From: an uncultured Candidatus Saccharibacteria bacterium
GTDB lineage: Bacteria > Patescibacteriota > Saccharimonadia > Saccharimonadales > Saccharimonadaceae
Length of the DNA stretch: 8,756 nucleotides
Assembly (NCBI GenBank): GCA_948571325.1
Contig: CAOZKB010000034.1
Location: forward strand, 1-8,756
Direction of reading: 5' to 3'
The translations under genes and the position numbers were made by a program. The notes under the pieces are model-generated. The model worked only from the letters and a program-made list of their open reading frames with translations. It was not told the DNA's origin and searched no databases. Positions 1-5,696 of the stretch are shown here, one piece after another. How positions within the stretch are numbered: position 1 is the stretch's first letter; the number at the start of each line of letters is the position of its first letter.

Positions 1-294
1 GATGGGGAACAGCCTGGAAAGTATTTTGGACAGGTAGGGGGCTGGGCATTGAGATGGAATTTTTAGTATTTACATCTGTTGAATGGGGGTAGAAGTAGTT
101 TCAGGGAAGAGAAAACCTGTCGTGAAGGTAATGAGTTGATGGGGCTGATATATAGTTTAAGTGTGAATGGGGAAGAACAGATATAACAGATTGTGCGTGA
201 GTTGTCACGCACTAAAAATAAGAGCGTGTAAAGAGTTGATCTCTGGGGTACTCTTCTGTGGTAATATAGGGATGTGACGGGGAAGGGGACGACT
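1..294. other. Left-edge region with no supported gene
   Basis: No reading frame here is long or recognisable. On the plus strand one frame is open from base 1 to a TAG at 64-66 (about 21 residues) and could be the tail of a gene to the left. On the minus strand a frame with ATG at 47-49 is open to the left edge (16 codons) and could be the start of a gene outside the window. Neither matches a family I recognise. The stretch keeps the strong G-over-C bias of the rest of the plus strand. A hairpin at 193-212 is its only clear structure. No tRNA T-arm or rRNA motif is visible. Confidence 0.5.
193..212. repeat. 8-bp perfect hairpin with 4-nt loop
   Basis: GTGCGTGA and TCACGCAC are exact inverted repeats around the loop GTTG. 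Neither strand has a T run directly after the stem, so this is not a standard rho-independent terminator. It could be an operator-like dyad or an RNA hairpin in the tail of a transcript entering from either side. Confidence 0.5.
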
Positions 295-321
295 AAAAAA
301 CGATTCCCGAGCGGGGAATCG
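295..321 (-). terminator. Rho-independent terminator of the FemAB-like gene
   Basis: On the minus strand an 8-bp GC-rich stem (CGATTCCC paired with GGGAATCG, 5-nt loop) is followed at once by six T residues (plus-strand A run 295-300). It lies 27 bp beyond the stop codon of the minus-strand gene ending at 348. The placement and the one-sided T tract fit intrinsic termination of that gene. Confidence 0.9.
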
Positions 322-347
322 CGGAGTAGAATAAATTGATGGCGGAG

Positions 348-1274
348 TTAGTGATTGTGGCGATGTTTGCGTTTGAGGCGATTGAGCTTACGCATAATTT
401 GATAGAGTAAGTATTGTCCGCGTTTGAGTGGAAGATCCCACGTGCCAGCATAATCGATTTGGTGGCCACCGAAGGATTTTTTGTATTGCGTGAAGCCGTA
501 CCAGGGGTGGTTCTGGTCGGTGGAGGGAGTCATTCCCCAAAAATCATAGATGCCAGAGCCGGATAGTTTAGCGTCGAGAATCATTTGAATGATAAGGATG
601 CTACCGGCGGCGAGTTTGCGGTGTTCGTCGGCGGCAGCAGCGTGAGCGTAATATCGGACGCCCTCGTAGTCGTAAACTAGAGCGGCGGCGATGGGAATAT
701 GGTCGAGTTCGGCGACGTAGAGAGTGGCAAAGCCAGCTTTTAGCTGGTTGCGGAGGTGATTTTCGTCTTGTGGAGTGAAATGATTGCGATCGCCGAGTTT
801 TTTGAGGAGATCGGTGAGAATATTGATCTGTTTGGGGTCTTTAGTATGGCGAATGGAGATGCCTTTTTTGGCGTAATTACGCCAATAGCGGACTTTGCGA
901 CTCTCGATGCCTTGCAAAAGTTCGTCTTGGGTAGGGGAAAGATCGAGCGCCCAGGTATGAGCTGGATTGAGGTCGTGAGACTTTTTAACCCCGAGTTTTT
1001 GGAGAAAATTCGGGGTTAGGGACATGGTTGGTTCAATGCGAATGAAAAAGGCTTTTTGCTTTTGGGCGAGTTCGGAGAGGGAAGCAAGGGCGGGCTGGAG
1101 GTCCTCAGCAGAATCGAGGGCGGGACCGTATGGACAGTAAAGGTAGTTGCCAACAGGGGTGGTTTTGAGAACGGCGAGGATAGAATAACCGTTGCCATCG
1201 ATCCAAAAAGTTTTGTGCCTCTCAAGTTGTTCGTAAGACTCCCAGGCGGGAGATTGAAGAAAGTGTCTATTCAT
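348..1274 (-). CDS. FemA/FemB-family aminoacyltransferase (peptidoglycan bridge formation)
   Basis: The protein has 308 residues and resembles FemA/FemB/FemX-type enzymes. These move an amino acid from aminoacyl-tRNA onto the peptide of lipid II or peptidoglycan, using a double GNAT fold in the cytoplasm. Visible support: an N-terminal LQSPAWESYEQ stretch typical of the first GNAT half, SRKVRYWRNYAKKGISI near residues 125-141 (the family's 'R...R.A.K.G' segment), VAELDHIPIAAALVYDYEG near 188-206, and the family signature YDFWGMTP..HPWYGFTQYKKSFGG near 242-270. The tail is very basic (RKLNRLKRKHRHNH). Length is normal for short bacterial members. The ATG at 1274 is chosen because an extended -10 box puts the transcription start exactly on it. 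The actual amino acid donor and acceptor cannot be told from sequence. The gene stands alone, followed by its own terminator at 295-321. Confidence 0.9.
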   Translation of the reverse strand: MNRHFLQSPAWESYEQLERHKTFWIDGNGYSILAVLKTTPVGNYLYCPYGPALDSAEDLQPALASLSELAQKQKAFFIRIEPTMSLTPNFLQKLGVKKSHDLNPAHTWALDLSPTQDELLQGIESRKVRYWRNYAKKGISIRHTKDPKQINILTDLLKKLGDRNHFTPQDENHLRNQLKAGFATLYVAELDHIPIAAALVYDYEGVRYYAHAAAADEHRKLAAGSILIIQMILDAKLSGSGIYDFWGMTPSTDQNHPWYGFTQYKKSFGGHQIDYAGTWDLPLKRGQYLLYQIMRKLNRLKRKHRHNH

Positions 1275-1280
1275 AGGGAT

Positions 1281-1289
1281 ATTATAGCA
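1281..1289 (-). promoter_or_regulatory. Extended -10 promoter giving a leaderless mRNA for the FemAB-like gene
   Basis: On the minus strand TGCTATAAT is a perfect extended -10 (TG, one base, TATAAT). The hexamer ends 6 bases before the ATG, so the expected start of transcription is the A of ATG at 1274. No Shine-Dalgarno fits in between, and the -35 region is poor. The same arrangement recurs at tsaD and pta. Confidence 0.8.
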
Positions 1290-1366
1290 TATTTGATCAT
1301 AATCTCTGTTAATCAGATTTAGTTGGCGATTGTGGCGTCTTGGATCCCCCTACAGTACTAGACAGC

Positions 1367-1406
1367 GGACGGAGAAACCATAGGCGCGCCTATGGTTTCT
1401 CCGTCC
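1367..1406. repeat. Perfect 40-bp palindrome
   Basis: Bases 1367-1386 are the exact reverse complement of 1387-1406, with no spacer and no mismatch; the centre is GGCGCGCC. The right half encodes, on the minus strand, the AYGFSV part of the FISUMP-like tail, so the left half is an inverted copy of that coding sequence. Base 1366 and base 1407 do not pair, so the repeat ends sharply. Confidence 0.95.
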
Positions 1407-1484
1407 ATGATGAAATTGGTCAGGTGAAGTTGAATAGAAAGTGGGCCGGACTTTGTGTCCGGCCCGAAAGAAAGGTTCATCATG
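1406..1484. repeat. Nested inverted repeats beside the palindrome
   Basis: Outer arms CATGATGAA (1406-1414) and TTCATCATG (1476-1484) are exact inverted repeats. They enclose a second perfect 9-bp stem, GGGCCGGAC (1443-1451) and GTCCGGCCC (1457-1465), with a 5-nt loop. The outer arm begins on the last base of the 40-bp palindrome, so the two form one large dyad cluster from 1367 to 1484. No T tract follows on either strand, so this is not a normal terminator. It may be a mobile-element end, a recombination site or a folded RNA. Confidence 0.8.
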
Positions 1485-1578
1485 ACTATAACCATAATCA
1501 GAACAAATTTGACTAAGTTTGCAAGTTTTTCTTAGCATTGACAATCGTTTATGTTTTTTATCTCGTAGATAGCATTTG

Positions 1579-1908
1579 TCAAGTTTTGGTTGACAGCTGG
1601 AACGGCGGGCTGCGAATACGCTCGGCCGCTGTTTTCAGATGGGAGCAGCTTAGAAATTGATGGAAAGTGATTGTTTTTTGAAAACTTTGGGGCCTTTCCA
1701 TTGGTTCTACATTGACCGGTTCTGAGGACATGCTTTCAGGCTTAAATGATGAATTATCAAACAAGCTTTTGCTATCCATGTTCTCATCAAGGTTGCGATA
1801 GAACGGCAAATCCTCCATTTTGTCCCACACGAGCCACACGAGCCACACGTTATATGGCTCACCGATGTAAGCGATGATTGGAATCTTCCTCACCTCCTTA
1901 ATGTGCAA
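1579..1908 (-). CDS. Hypothetical protein, unrecognised, with VWLVWLVW repeat
   Basis: I do not recognise this frame of 109 codons. It is listed because it has its own context: a near-consensus promoter at 2025-2053, a leader with two hairpins, and the near-perfect ribosome site AAGGAGGT at 1892-1899. The start is unclear. TTG at 1908 and GTG at 1893 lie at or before that site, the codon at the normal spacing (1884-1882) is ATT, and the first ATG is at 1830. The N-terminal part is hydrophobic (IPIIAYIGEPY, then VWLVWLVW from a 9-bp DNA repeat). The remainder is polar and Ser/Pro/Glu-rich with no evident domain. It ends in TGA, whereas the other clear genes here end in TAA or TAG. Local base skew differs from the neighbours. 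It could be a recently acquired small gene or a decayed one whose ATG became ATT. Confidence 0.35.
   Translation of the reverse strand: MHIKEVRKIPIIAYIGEPYNVWLVWLVWDKMEDLPFYRNLDENMDSKSLFDNSSFKPESMSSEPVNVEPMERPQSFQKTITFHQFLSCSHLKTAAERIRSPPFQLSTKT
1826..1849. repeat. 9-bp tandem repeat, 2.7 copies
   Basis: The plus strand reads CACACGAGC twice and then CACACG. In the minus-strand hypothetical frame this gives the repeat VWL VWL VW. The unit length is a multiple of three, so copy-number change would keep the frame. Confidence 0.85.
1892..1899 (-). promoter_or_regulatory. Strong Shine-Dalgarno AAGGAGGT
   Basis: This is a full-length match to the anti-Shine-Dalgarno. Seven bases further on the minus strand is ATT (1884-1882), in frame with the hypothetical gene; no ATG, GTG or TTG sits at the usual spacing in any frame. 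Either ATT serves as a rare start or the start codon has been lost. Confidence 0.6.
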
Positions 1909-1911
1909 ATT

Positions 1912-1993
1912 TTCAGATTTGGTATCTGAATTAGAATCCTTAAAGCGTTCGTTAGCAGTGGAATAATTTAGTTTACCCTCGTTACTAAATTAT
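1912..1993 (-). promoter_or_regulatory. Two hairpins in the leader of the hypothetical gene
   Basis: An exact 10-bp inverted repeat (ATAATTTAGT at 1963-1972 with ACTAAATTAT at 1984-1993, 11-nt loop) is followed in the minus-strand transcript by a 7-bp hairpin (TTCAGAT at 1912-1918 with ATCTGAA at 1924-1930, 5-nt loop). Both lie between the promoter at 2025-2053 and the ribosome site at 1892-1899. They could be a cis-regulatory leader or protein-binding dyads. Confidence 0.5.
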
Positions 1994-2024
1994 GCCTCCA
2001 GTGAAAGGCTTTAGGGATGATTTA

Positions 2025-2053
2025 ATTATAGCGCAGATTGGGGTTGCTGTAAA
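2025..2053 (-). promoter_or_regulatory. Sigma-70-type promoter TTTACA-N17-TATAAT
   Basis: On the minus strand TTTACA (2053-2048) and TATAAT (2030-2025) are separated by exactly 17 bp, giving a predicted start near 2018. It sits just past the stop of tsaD and points at the hypothetical frame ending at 1579. The leader would be about 110-120 nt, unlike the leaderless enzyme genes nearby. Confidence 0.7.
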
Positions 2054-2071
2054 GGGGTAAAATAGGGGTGA

Positions 2072-3535
2072 TTAGTGGATATCGATGCGAGGGGTAATGT
2101 CGAGGTCGTAGGGGTTGGTGGACTGGACGCCGGAGAGAATCTCGTAGTAGGCGGCAGCGGCGACCATGGCGGCATTATCGCCAGTGAATTTGGGGTTAGG
2201 GAAAAACAAGCGGGGGGCGGCGAGAGTGGGTAATTTGACGGTTTGAGTAGGGTTTGACAGGATTTTGGTGGTTTTGGCGTGTTTTTTGGGATTATGTTTA
2301 TGGCTAATTTGCGTTTTAAGGCCATTTGTGAAGCGTTTGAGGGCCTTTTCGCGTAGGACTTGGTTCGCACTCACTCCGCCGGCAAAAACCAGCGAGAGAG
2401 CCTCTGGATGGGCTTGTAGGGCATTTTCCAATTTTTCAAGTAAAATATCACAAGCAGTATCCTGGAAGGAGGCGGCGAAATTGGCTTTTTGAATGCTGGA
2501 GAGGTGGTTTTGGAGCTCGTAAGATGGTGTAGTGATAGGGAGACCGCAGTCTTTTTGGACGGCGCGGAGCACGGCAGTTTTGAGTCCAGAGAAAGAAAAA
2601 TCGAGGTTGGGGATTTTGGGATGAGGAAGTTTATAAGCGTGAGGATCACCATTTTTGGCACATTGGGCAATGGAGGGGCCGCCGGGGTAGGGAAGACCGA
2701 GGATTTTGGCGACTTTGTCGAAGCATTCGCCGACGGCATCGTCGCGGGTGGTGCCAATGATTTCGAATTGATTATGGGCGGGCATGTAGATGATTTGGGT
2801 GTGGCCACCGGAGATGACTAGAGATAATAAAGGAAAAATTGGTGCTACAGGTAATACTTCTACTCTGGATTCGGTGGACCTCTCCTCACCGATTCGTTGA
2901 TGCTCACGTGGTTCAGACCCGGTCCAGCCGGCAGATAATCCAATTATAGAAGTGTTGCCTGTAGCGGTAGTTTTGACTTTATTATCTTTAGTAGTTTTTA
3001 TGTTTTCCAGATTACTGAGGCTTGAGGTGGGGAGCCAGTTGGCGTAGAGGTGGGATTTGAGGTGATGAACGGCGTAAAGTGGTTTATCCCAGAGAATAGC
3101 GAGAGTGCGGGTGGTGAGGGTGCCAACGAGGAGGGAACCGAGTAGGCCGGGGGCGTAGGTGACGGCGATGGCGTCGATGTCATTATCTAGGGAAGCGTGG
3201 GGTGGAATTTTGGTTTGGAGTGTGGGATTGTGAGCGAGGAAATCGGTGCTATATTTGGTAATACCGGCTTCGAGAAGGGCTTGATGAATGACGGGGAGGA
3301 TGACTTCGAGGTGGGAGCGAGCGGTGACTTCGGGGATAACACCGCCGTAAGCGGCAAAGATGTCAATTTGGGAGACGACAACATTGCTGAGGAGGTGGAG
3401 GTCGGATGGGGTAATTTCGTCAATGATATTATTGGCTGTGTGGATGGTTTGGGCTGATGGCGGAAAAATACCGGGGCCTTCGAGGATGGCGGCAGCGGTT
3501 TCATCACAAGAACTTTCGATAGCGAGAATCTTCAT
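2072..3535 (-). CDS. tsaD: tRNA threonylcarbamoyladenosine biosynthesis protein TsaD
   Basis: TsaD (Kae1/YgjD/Gcp family) transfers the threonylcarbamoyl group from TC-AMP to A37 of ANN-decoding tRNAs, working in the cytoplasm with TsaB and TsaE. Conserved parts are present: MKILAIESSCDETAAAI at 1-16, metal ligands in HHLKSH (H158, H162), SGGHTQI at 242-248, DDAVGECFDKVAKILGLPYPGG at 265-286, FSFSGLKTAV at 313-322, AGGVSANQVLREK at 385-397 and the metal Asp in TGDNAAM (D453). At 487 residues it is about 140 longer than usual. The excess lies in four insertions: about 20-47, 93-117, 170-232 and 404-445, all polar or low-complexity, the third from a palindromic DNA segment. A longer upstream frame exists, but MKILAIESS is the family start and an extended -10 box places transcription one base before this ATG. 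The conserved residues argue for a working enzyme. Confidence 0.95.
   Translation of the reverse strand: MKILAIESSCDETAAAILEGPGIFPPSAQTIHTANNIIDEITPSDLHLLSNVVVSQIDIFAAYGGVIPEVTARSHLEVILPVIHQALLEAGITKYSTDFLAHNPTLQTKIPPHASLDNDIDAIAVTYAPGLLGSLLVGTLTTRTLAILWDKPLYAVHHLKSHLYANWLPTSSLSNLENIKTTKDNKVKTTATGNTSIIGLSAGWTGSEPREHQRIGEERSTESRVEVLPVAPIFPLLSLVISGGHTQIIYMPAHNQFEIIGTTRDDAVGECFDKVAKILGLPYPGGPSIAQCAKNGDPHAYKLPHPKIPNLDFSFSGLKTAVLRAVQKDCGLPITTPSYELQNHLSSIQKANFAASFQDTACDILLEKLENALQAHPEALSLVFAGGVSANQVLREKALKRFTNGLKTQISHKHNPKKHAKTTKILSNPTQTVKLPTLAAPRLFFPNPKFTGDNAAMVAAAAYYEILSGVQSTNPYDLDITPRIDIH
2817..2992. repeat. Long imperfect inverted repeat inside tsaD
   Basis: Arms at about 2817-2871 and 2937-2992 are inverted copies. 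In the outer 46 aligned positions I count 37 matches, including ACTA-AGATAATAAAG and CTACAGG-AA-ACTTCTA. They flank a core of 65 nt that has as much C as G, unlike the G-biased surroundings. On the minus strand the segment adds roughly 60 in-frame residues to TsaD (about 170-232), between the metal-binding helix and the conserved PLLSLVISGGH. The outer 16 bp of the left arm encode that conserved segment, so part of the repeat is host gene sequence. It resembles in-frame palindromic elements such as those known from Rickettsia, but it could be a local inverted duplication. Confidence 0.75.
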
Positions 3536-3542
3536 ATTGTTG

Positions 3543-3571
3543 ATTATATCATAATTGGTAATATGATGCAA
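3543..3571 (-). promoter_or_regulatory. Extended -10 promoter of tsaD (near-leaderless)
   Basis: On the minus strand TTGCAT (3571-3566), 17 bp, then TGATATAAT with the hexamer at 3548-3543. Start of transcription is expected at 3536, one base before the ATG at 3535. There is no room for a Shine-Dalgarno. It is divergent to the promoter of the FISUMP gene at 3586-3612. Confidence 0.8.
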
Positions 3572-3585
3572 TTTTGGGAAAATGG

Positions 3586-3612
3586 TTGTGTTTTTGGAAT
3601 GTGTGGTATAAT
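3586..3612 (+). promoter_or_regulatory. Extended -10 promoter of the structured leader and FISUMP gene
   Basis: TGGTATAAT at 3604-3612 is a perfect extended -10; a weak TTGTGT at 3586-3591 is the best -35 (15-bp spacing). The expected start, seven bases beyond the hexamer, is G3619, which is also the first base of the long closing helix of the leader RNA. It lies 43 bp from the divergent tsaD -35. Confidence 0.8.
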
Positions 3613-3618
3613 TATAGT

Positions 3619-3785
3619 GAACGATTTTACATTTTGAAGACGCAGATTGTTTTTGGTAGTTATTATTCAAAAACGAAATAGACGCTAACTAAACGATTGG
3701 TGGCGTGGGGTTTTGAACACAGAATGCTGGGTGTTATGACGCCAACTGTGTTCAGGATGAAAATTCTGCGTTGGTAAAATCGTTC
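3619..3785 (+). ncRNA. Candidate structured leader RNA (multi-branched, about 167 nt)
   Basis: The predicted transcript begins with GAACGATTTTAC (3619-3630), the exact complement of GTAAAATCGTTC (3774-3785). Three more pairs beyond one bulge make a closing stem of about 15 bp. Inside it: P2, ACGCAGA (3640-3646) with TCTGCGT (3765-3771); P3, GTTTTTG (3649-3655) with CAAAAAC (3668-3674), 12-nt loop; P4, ACGCTA (3682-3687) with TGGCGT (3701-3706, one G-U pair); P5, GAACACAG (3715-3722) with CTGTGTTC (3746-3753), with a further GGTG/CGCC stem inside. The P3 loop TAGTTA (3657-3662) is complementary to TAACTA (3686-3691), a possible loop-loop contact. I do not recognise the fold; it is not tmRNA, RNase P, SRP or a tRNA. 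No terminator separates it from the gene at 3856, so it is probably a cis-acting leader, but a processed stand-alone RNA is possible. Confidence 0.65.
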
Positions 3786-3843
3786 AACTGTCGTAGCACC
3801 CATTTTTAATGTGGTGTTCGGCGGTGATAATAATTTTATCAAC

Positions 3844-3848
3844 GGAGG
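3844..3848 (+). promoter_or_regulatory. Shine-Dalgarno GGAGG fixing the FISUMP start at 3856
   Basis: GGAGG lies 7 bases before ATG 3856. This selects the ATG over an in-frame GTG at 3811 that has no such site. A small hairpin (TGATAA with TTATCA) lies just upstream. Confidence 0.85.
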
Positions 3849-3855
3849 CGCCAAA

Positions 3856-5529
3856 ATGAGTAAGAAACAAAAGCTGATATTAAACAAGGGGGAACGATTG
3901 GTGGGGGAAGTGAGTTTTGGTTTGTTGGGCATTTTGGCTTTGGCGATGATGAGTCCGATGGTGATGACGGAAACTGAGGCGTTGAACGAAGCGGCGTGGA
4001 CGGAAATGTCGACGTCGTTAGCGGTGGGGTTGGACGAGACGGCGGAGGTAGATATTACGCCGACGGCGGAGGGGGCGACAGGTGTGGCAACGGCGAATCT
4101 GCGAGTGCGGACGGAGAATGCGAGTGAGCATCGGATTTATGTGAATACGCAGGATGTTACGGGTACGATGACGAATGTGAATGCGAAGACGGAGGAGGGG
4201 ATTGTGGCGCTGGAGGGAGAACGGAGCCTGGGCGATTTGGCGGTGAATACTTGGGGCGTGGCGGTGACGAAGGGAATGGCGGGAACGGAAACTTTGTATC
4301 GTGAAGTGCCGGAGAGGGCGGAAGTGTTATTGGTGAATGACGGTGCGGAGGAGACGATGGATGAGGATTATTCGGTGAACTTTGGGGTGAAAATTGATAC
4401 GAGTTTGCCGGCGGGGCAGTATGCGAATGATGTGATGGTGTCGGTGATTGCGAGTCCGAATGAAGTGTCTGGGTTGTTAGGAATTAAATATATGCAAGAT
4501 ATGACGCCAACGGTGTGCACAGAGACGCGGGGTGCAGATGGCGCGGAGACGGTGAAGGTGGGGCAGGAAACTACGAAGCAATTGATAGATACGCGGGATG
4601 GCACGGCGTATTGGGTGGCGAAAATGGCGGATCAGAATTGTTGGATGATGCAGAATTTGGCGTTGGATTTGGAGCCGGGGAAGATTTTAACGAGTAGTGA
4701 TACTGATTTGAATGCAAAAACGAGTTGGAATCCACCACTAGCAACGGAAACGGTAGTGCCGAAGGCGGAGGGGAATCCGTCAATGACGACGGCGAGGAGC
4801 TGGGATTTGGGGGAGTATGTAATGAAGCGGCCAACTTATACCACAACTTGTACATGGGCAGGAGAGGGGGATAAATGGAATTCGGTGCTGCCAGGACAGA
4901 CATTGGACCGGTGTAGTAACGTAGTGCAAAATGTGAAGGGGTGGACGGATGATTTTGTGGCGCAAGTAGTGGGTGATGATTATACGACGGTGGATGAGGC
5001 GAAGAAGATCTATGACGCACACTATTTGGTGGGGAATTATTATCAATGGCTGGCAGCAACGGCGGGGAGCGGTAATGGTCTAGTAAGTACAGGAGCGGAA
5101 GAGGATGCCTTGAAATTAAAGGATGCGCCAGATTCGATTTGTCCGAAGGGGTGGGCTTTGCCGGCGGCGGGGAGGAATACAGTGACTGGGGCGCCGTATG
5201 ATAGGGAGAATAGTTATTATCGGTTGCTTTTGGCTTATGGATATCCTGAAGCAGGCGGGTATAATTTGTCGTCAAAGAATGGCTATACGCCGATGATTAA
5301 TAGTAATGGTTTGGACGCGGCCGTGGCACCACTATATTTTGTAAAAGGTGGGGGAGTAGAAGTGAGTCTCGGAGCTTTGAGGTCCGTAGGGTATAGTGGA
5401 CACAGTCGATCACGGACAGCGTACCCGGAGGCAGGGATTGCGTTCGCGACTGGATGGAATTCGGTGGTTTGGGTTAGTGATGGTCTTGTGGATTCTGGGG
5501 GGTATAATGTGCGGTGCGTGGCGAGGTAG
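3856..5529 (+). CDS. Membrane-anchored or secreted FISUMP-domain surface protein
   Basis: The protein has 557 residues. A short basic N-terminus (MSKKQKLILNKGER) is followed by a hydrophobic segment at about 15-37, a signal peptide or anchor. Residues about 45-210 are a beta-rich, Thr/Val/Glu-rich region containing VNTWGVAV and NFGVKIDTSLPAGQYANDV, a pattern I associate with Saccharibacteria surface proteins. The C-terminal half is a FISUMP domain: WVAKMADQNCWMMQNL (253-268), DAHYLVGNYYQWLAATAGSG (387-406), SICPKGWALP (427-436) and the ending NVRCVAR (551-557). The six cysteines (PTVC, QNCW, TTTC, DRCS, SICP, VRCV) suggest disulfides outside the cell. Function is unproven; adhesion or host-cell contact is inference. 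It is preceded by the structured leader, and its codons are extremely G-rich. A second family member lies at 7912-8756 on the other strand. Confidence 0.9.
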   Translation: MSKKQKLILNKGERLVGEVSFGLLGILALAMMSPMVMTETEALNEAAWTEMSTSLAVGLDETAEVDITPTAEGATGVATANLRVRTENASEHRIYVNTQDVTGTMTNVNAKTEEGIVALEGERSLGDLAVNTWGVAVTKGMAGTETLYREVPERAEVLLVNDGAEETMDEDYSVNFGVKIDTSLPAGQYANDVMVSVIASPNEVSGLLGIKYMQDMTPTVCTETRGADGAETVKVGQETTKQLIDTRDGTAYWVAKMADQNCWMMQNLALDLEPGKILTSSDTDLNAKTSWNPPLATETVVPKAEGNPSMTTARSWDLGEYVMKRPTYTTTCTWAGEGDKWNSVLPGQTLDRCSNVVQNVKGWTDDFVAQVVGDDYTTVDEAKKIYDAHYLVGNYYQWLAATAGSGNGLVSTGAEEDALKLKDAPDSICPKGWALPAAGRNTVTGAPYDRENSYYRLLLAYGYPEAGGYNLSSKNGYTPMINSNGLDAAVAPLYFVKGGGVEVSLGALRSVGYSGHSRSRTAYPEAGIAFATGWNSVVWVSDGLVDSGGYNVRCVAR

Positions 5530-5538
5530 GATTTTGCA

Positions 5539-5635
5539 TTTCGCAATCTTTACAAAATTGCGAGTTTGCGAAGTATCTCTGTTATTTTAGCATTATCGTT
5601 TCGCAATTTCTACAAAATTGCGAGTTTGCGAAGTA
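5539..5635. repeat. Two 37-bp palindromic repeats, exactly 60 bp apart
   Basis: Copies at 5539-5575 and 5599-5635 differ at only two positions (a C and a T exchanged), both outside the main stem arms. Each contains TTCGCAA, then ATTGCG, then TTTGCGAA, so the first arm can pair with either later arm. They fill the gap between the convergent FISUMP gene and pta. A T-rich stretch follows each copy on the plus strand (TGTTATTTT, TGTTTTTAT), so they may act as weak transcription stops, or they may be REP-like repeats. I see no further copy in the window. Confidence 0.85.
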
Positions 5636-5696
5636 CCCCCTGTTTTTATAGAGGTGAAAATGGATTGAATTTGTATGTGGTGTAAAAGTTGGATGT

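Larger units (their letters stand above)
1350..1544 (-). pseudogene. 3' remnant of a FISUMP-type surface protein gene
   Basis: This minus-strand frame of 64 codons (TTG start, ends TAG) finishes with RAYGFSVRC plus LVL. That ending strongly resembles the C-termini of FISUMP/DUF1566-like proteins, and the two FISUMP proteins in this window end in VRCVAR and VRCLAR. The residues before it (about 1-50) do not clearly match the family and lack the NCWM and SICPK motifs, and no start or ribosome site is convincing. I read it as the tail of a lost gene joined to unrelated DNA. Two strong inverted repeats lie inside it (1367-1406 and 1443-1465). The alternative is a chance frame, which the exact family-like ending makes less likely. 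Confidence 0.45.

Noticed and set aside
1538..1566. TTGACA at 1538-1543 as a plus-strand promoter
   Set aside because: No acceptable -10 lies 16-18 bp downstream and no plus-strand gene follows.
2881..2940. tRNA-like segment in the core of the tsaD insertion
   Set aside because: Only short GC-rich fragments resemble a T-arm; no cloverleaf or acceptor pairing can be drawn.
3536..3670. Longer tsaD start at 3670 (45 extra residues)
   Set aside because: The extra residues are Asn/Thr/His-rich and unlike the family, while MKILAIESSCDE is the usual start and the promoter lies inside the extension.
3619..3785. Known housekeeping RNA (tmRNA, RNase P RNA, SRP RNA or tRNA)
   Set aside because: It lacks the tRNA-like ends and tag of tmRNA, the conserved GAGGAAAGTCC-type core of RNase P, the SRP tetraloop motif and a tRNA T-arm.
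3811..3855. GTG start at 3811 for the FISUMP gene
   Set aside because: No ribosome site before it; GGAGG at 3844-3848 correctly precedes ATG 3856, followed by a typical basic-then-hydrophobic N-terminus.
4571..5275. 234-codon minus-strand frame opposite the FISUMP gene
   Set aside because: It is the antisense shadow of a G-rich, repeat-poor coding region: Pro/Ser/His/Tyr-rich, no motif, no start context.
1350..5529. Diversity-generating retroelement acting on the C-terminal lectin-like ends of the FISUMP proteins
   Set aside because: No reverse transcriptase frame exists in the window, and I found no template repeat with A-to-N differences to the gene ends. The idea could only be revived by a nearby RT outside the window.
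5539..5635. Minimal CRISPR array (37-bp repeats, 23-bp spacer)
   Set aside because: Only two repeats, a spacer shorter than usual, no cas genes in view, and the repeats look like alternative hairpins between convergent genes.
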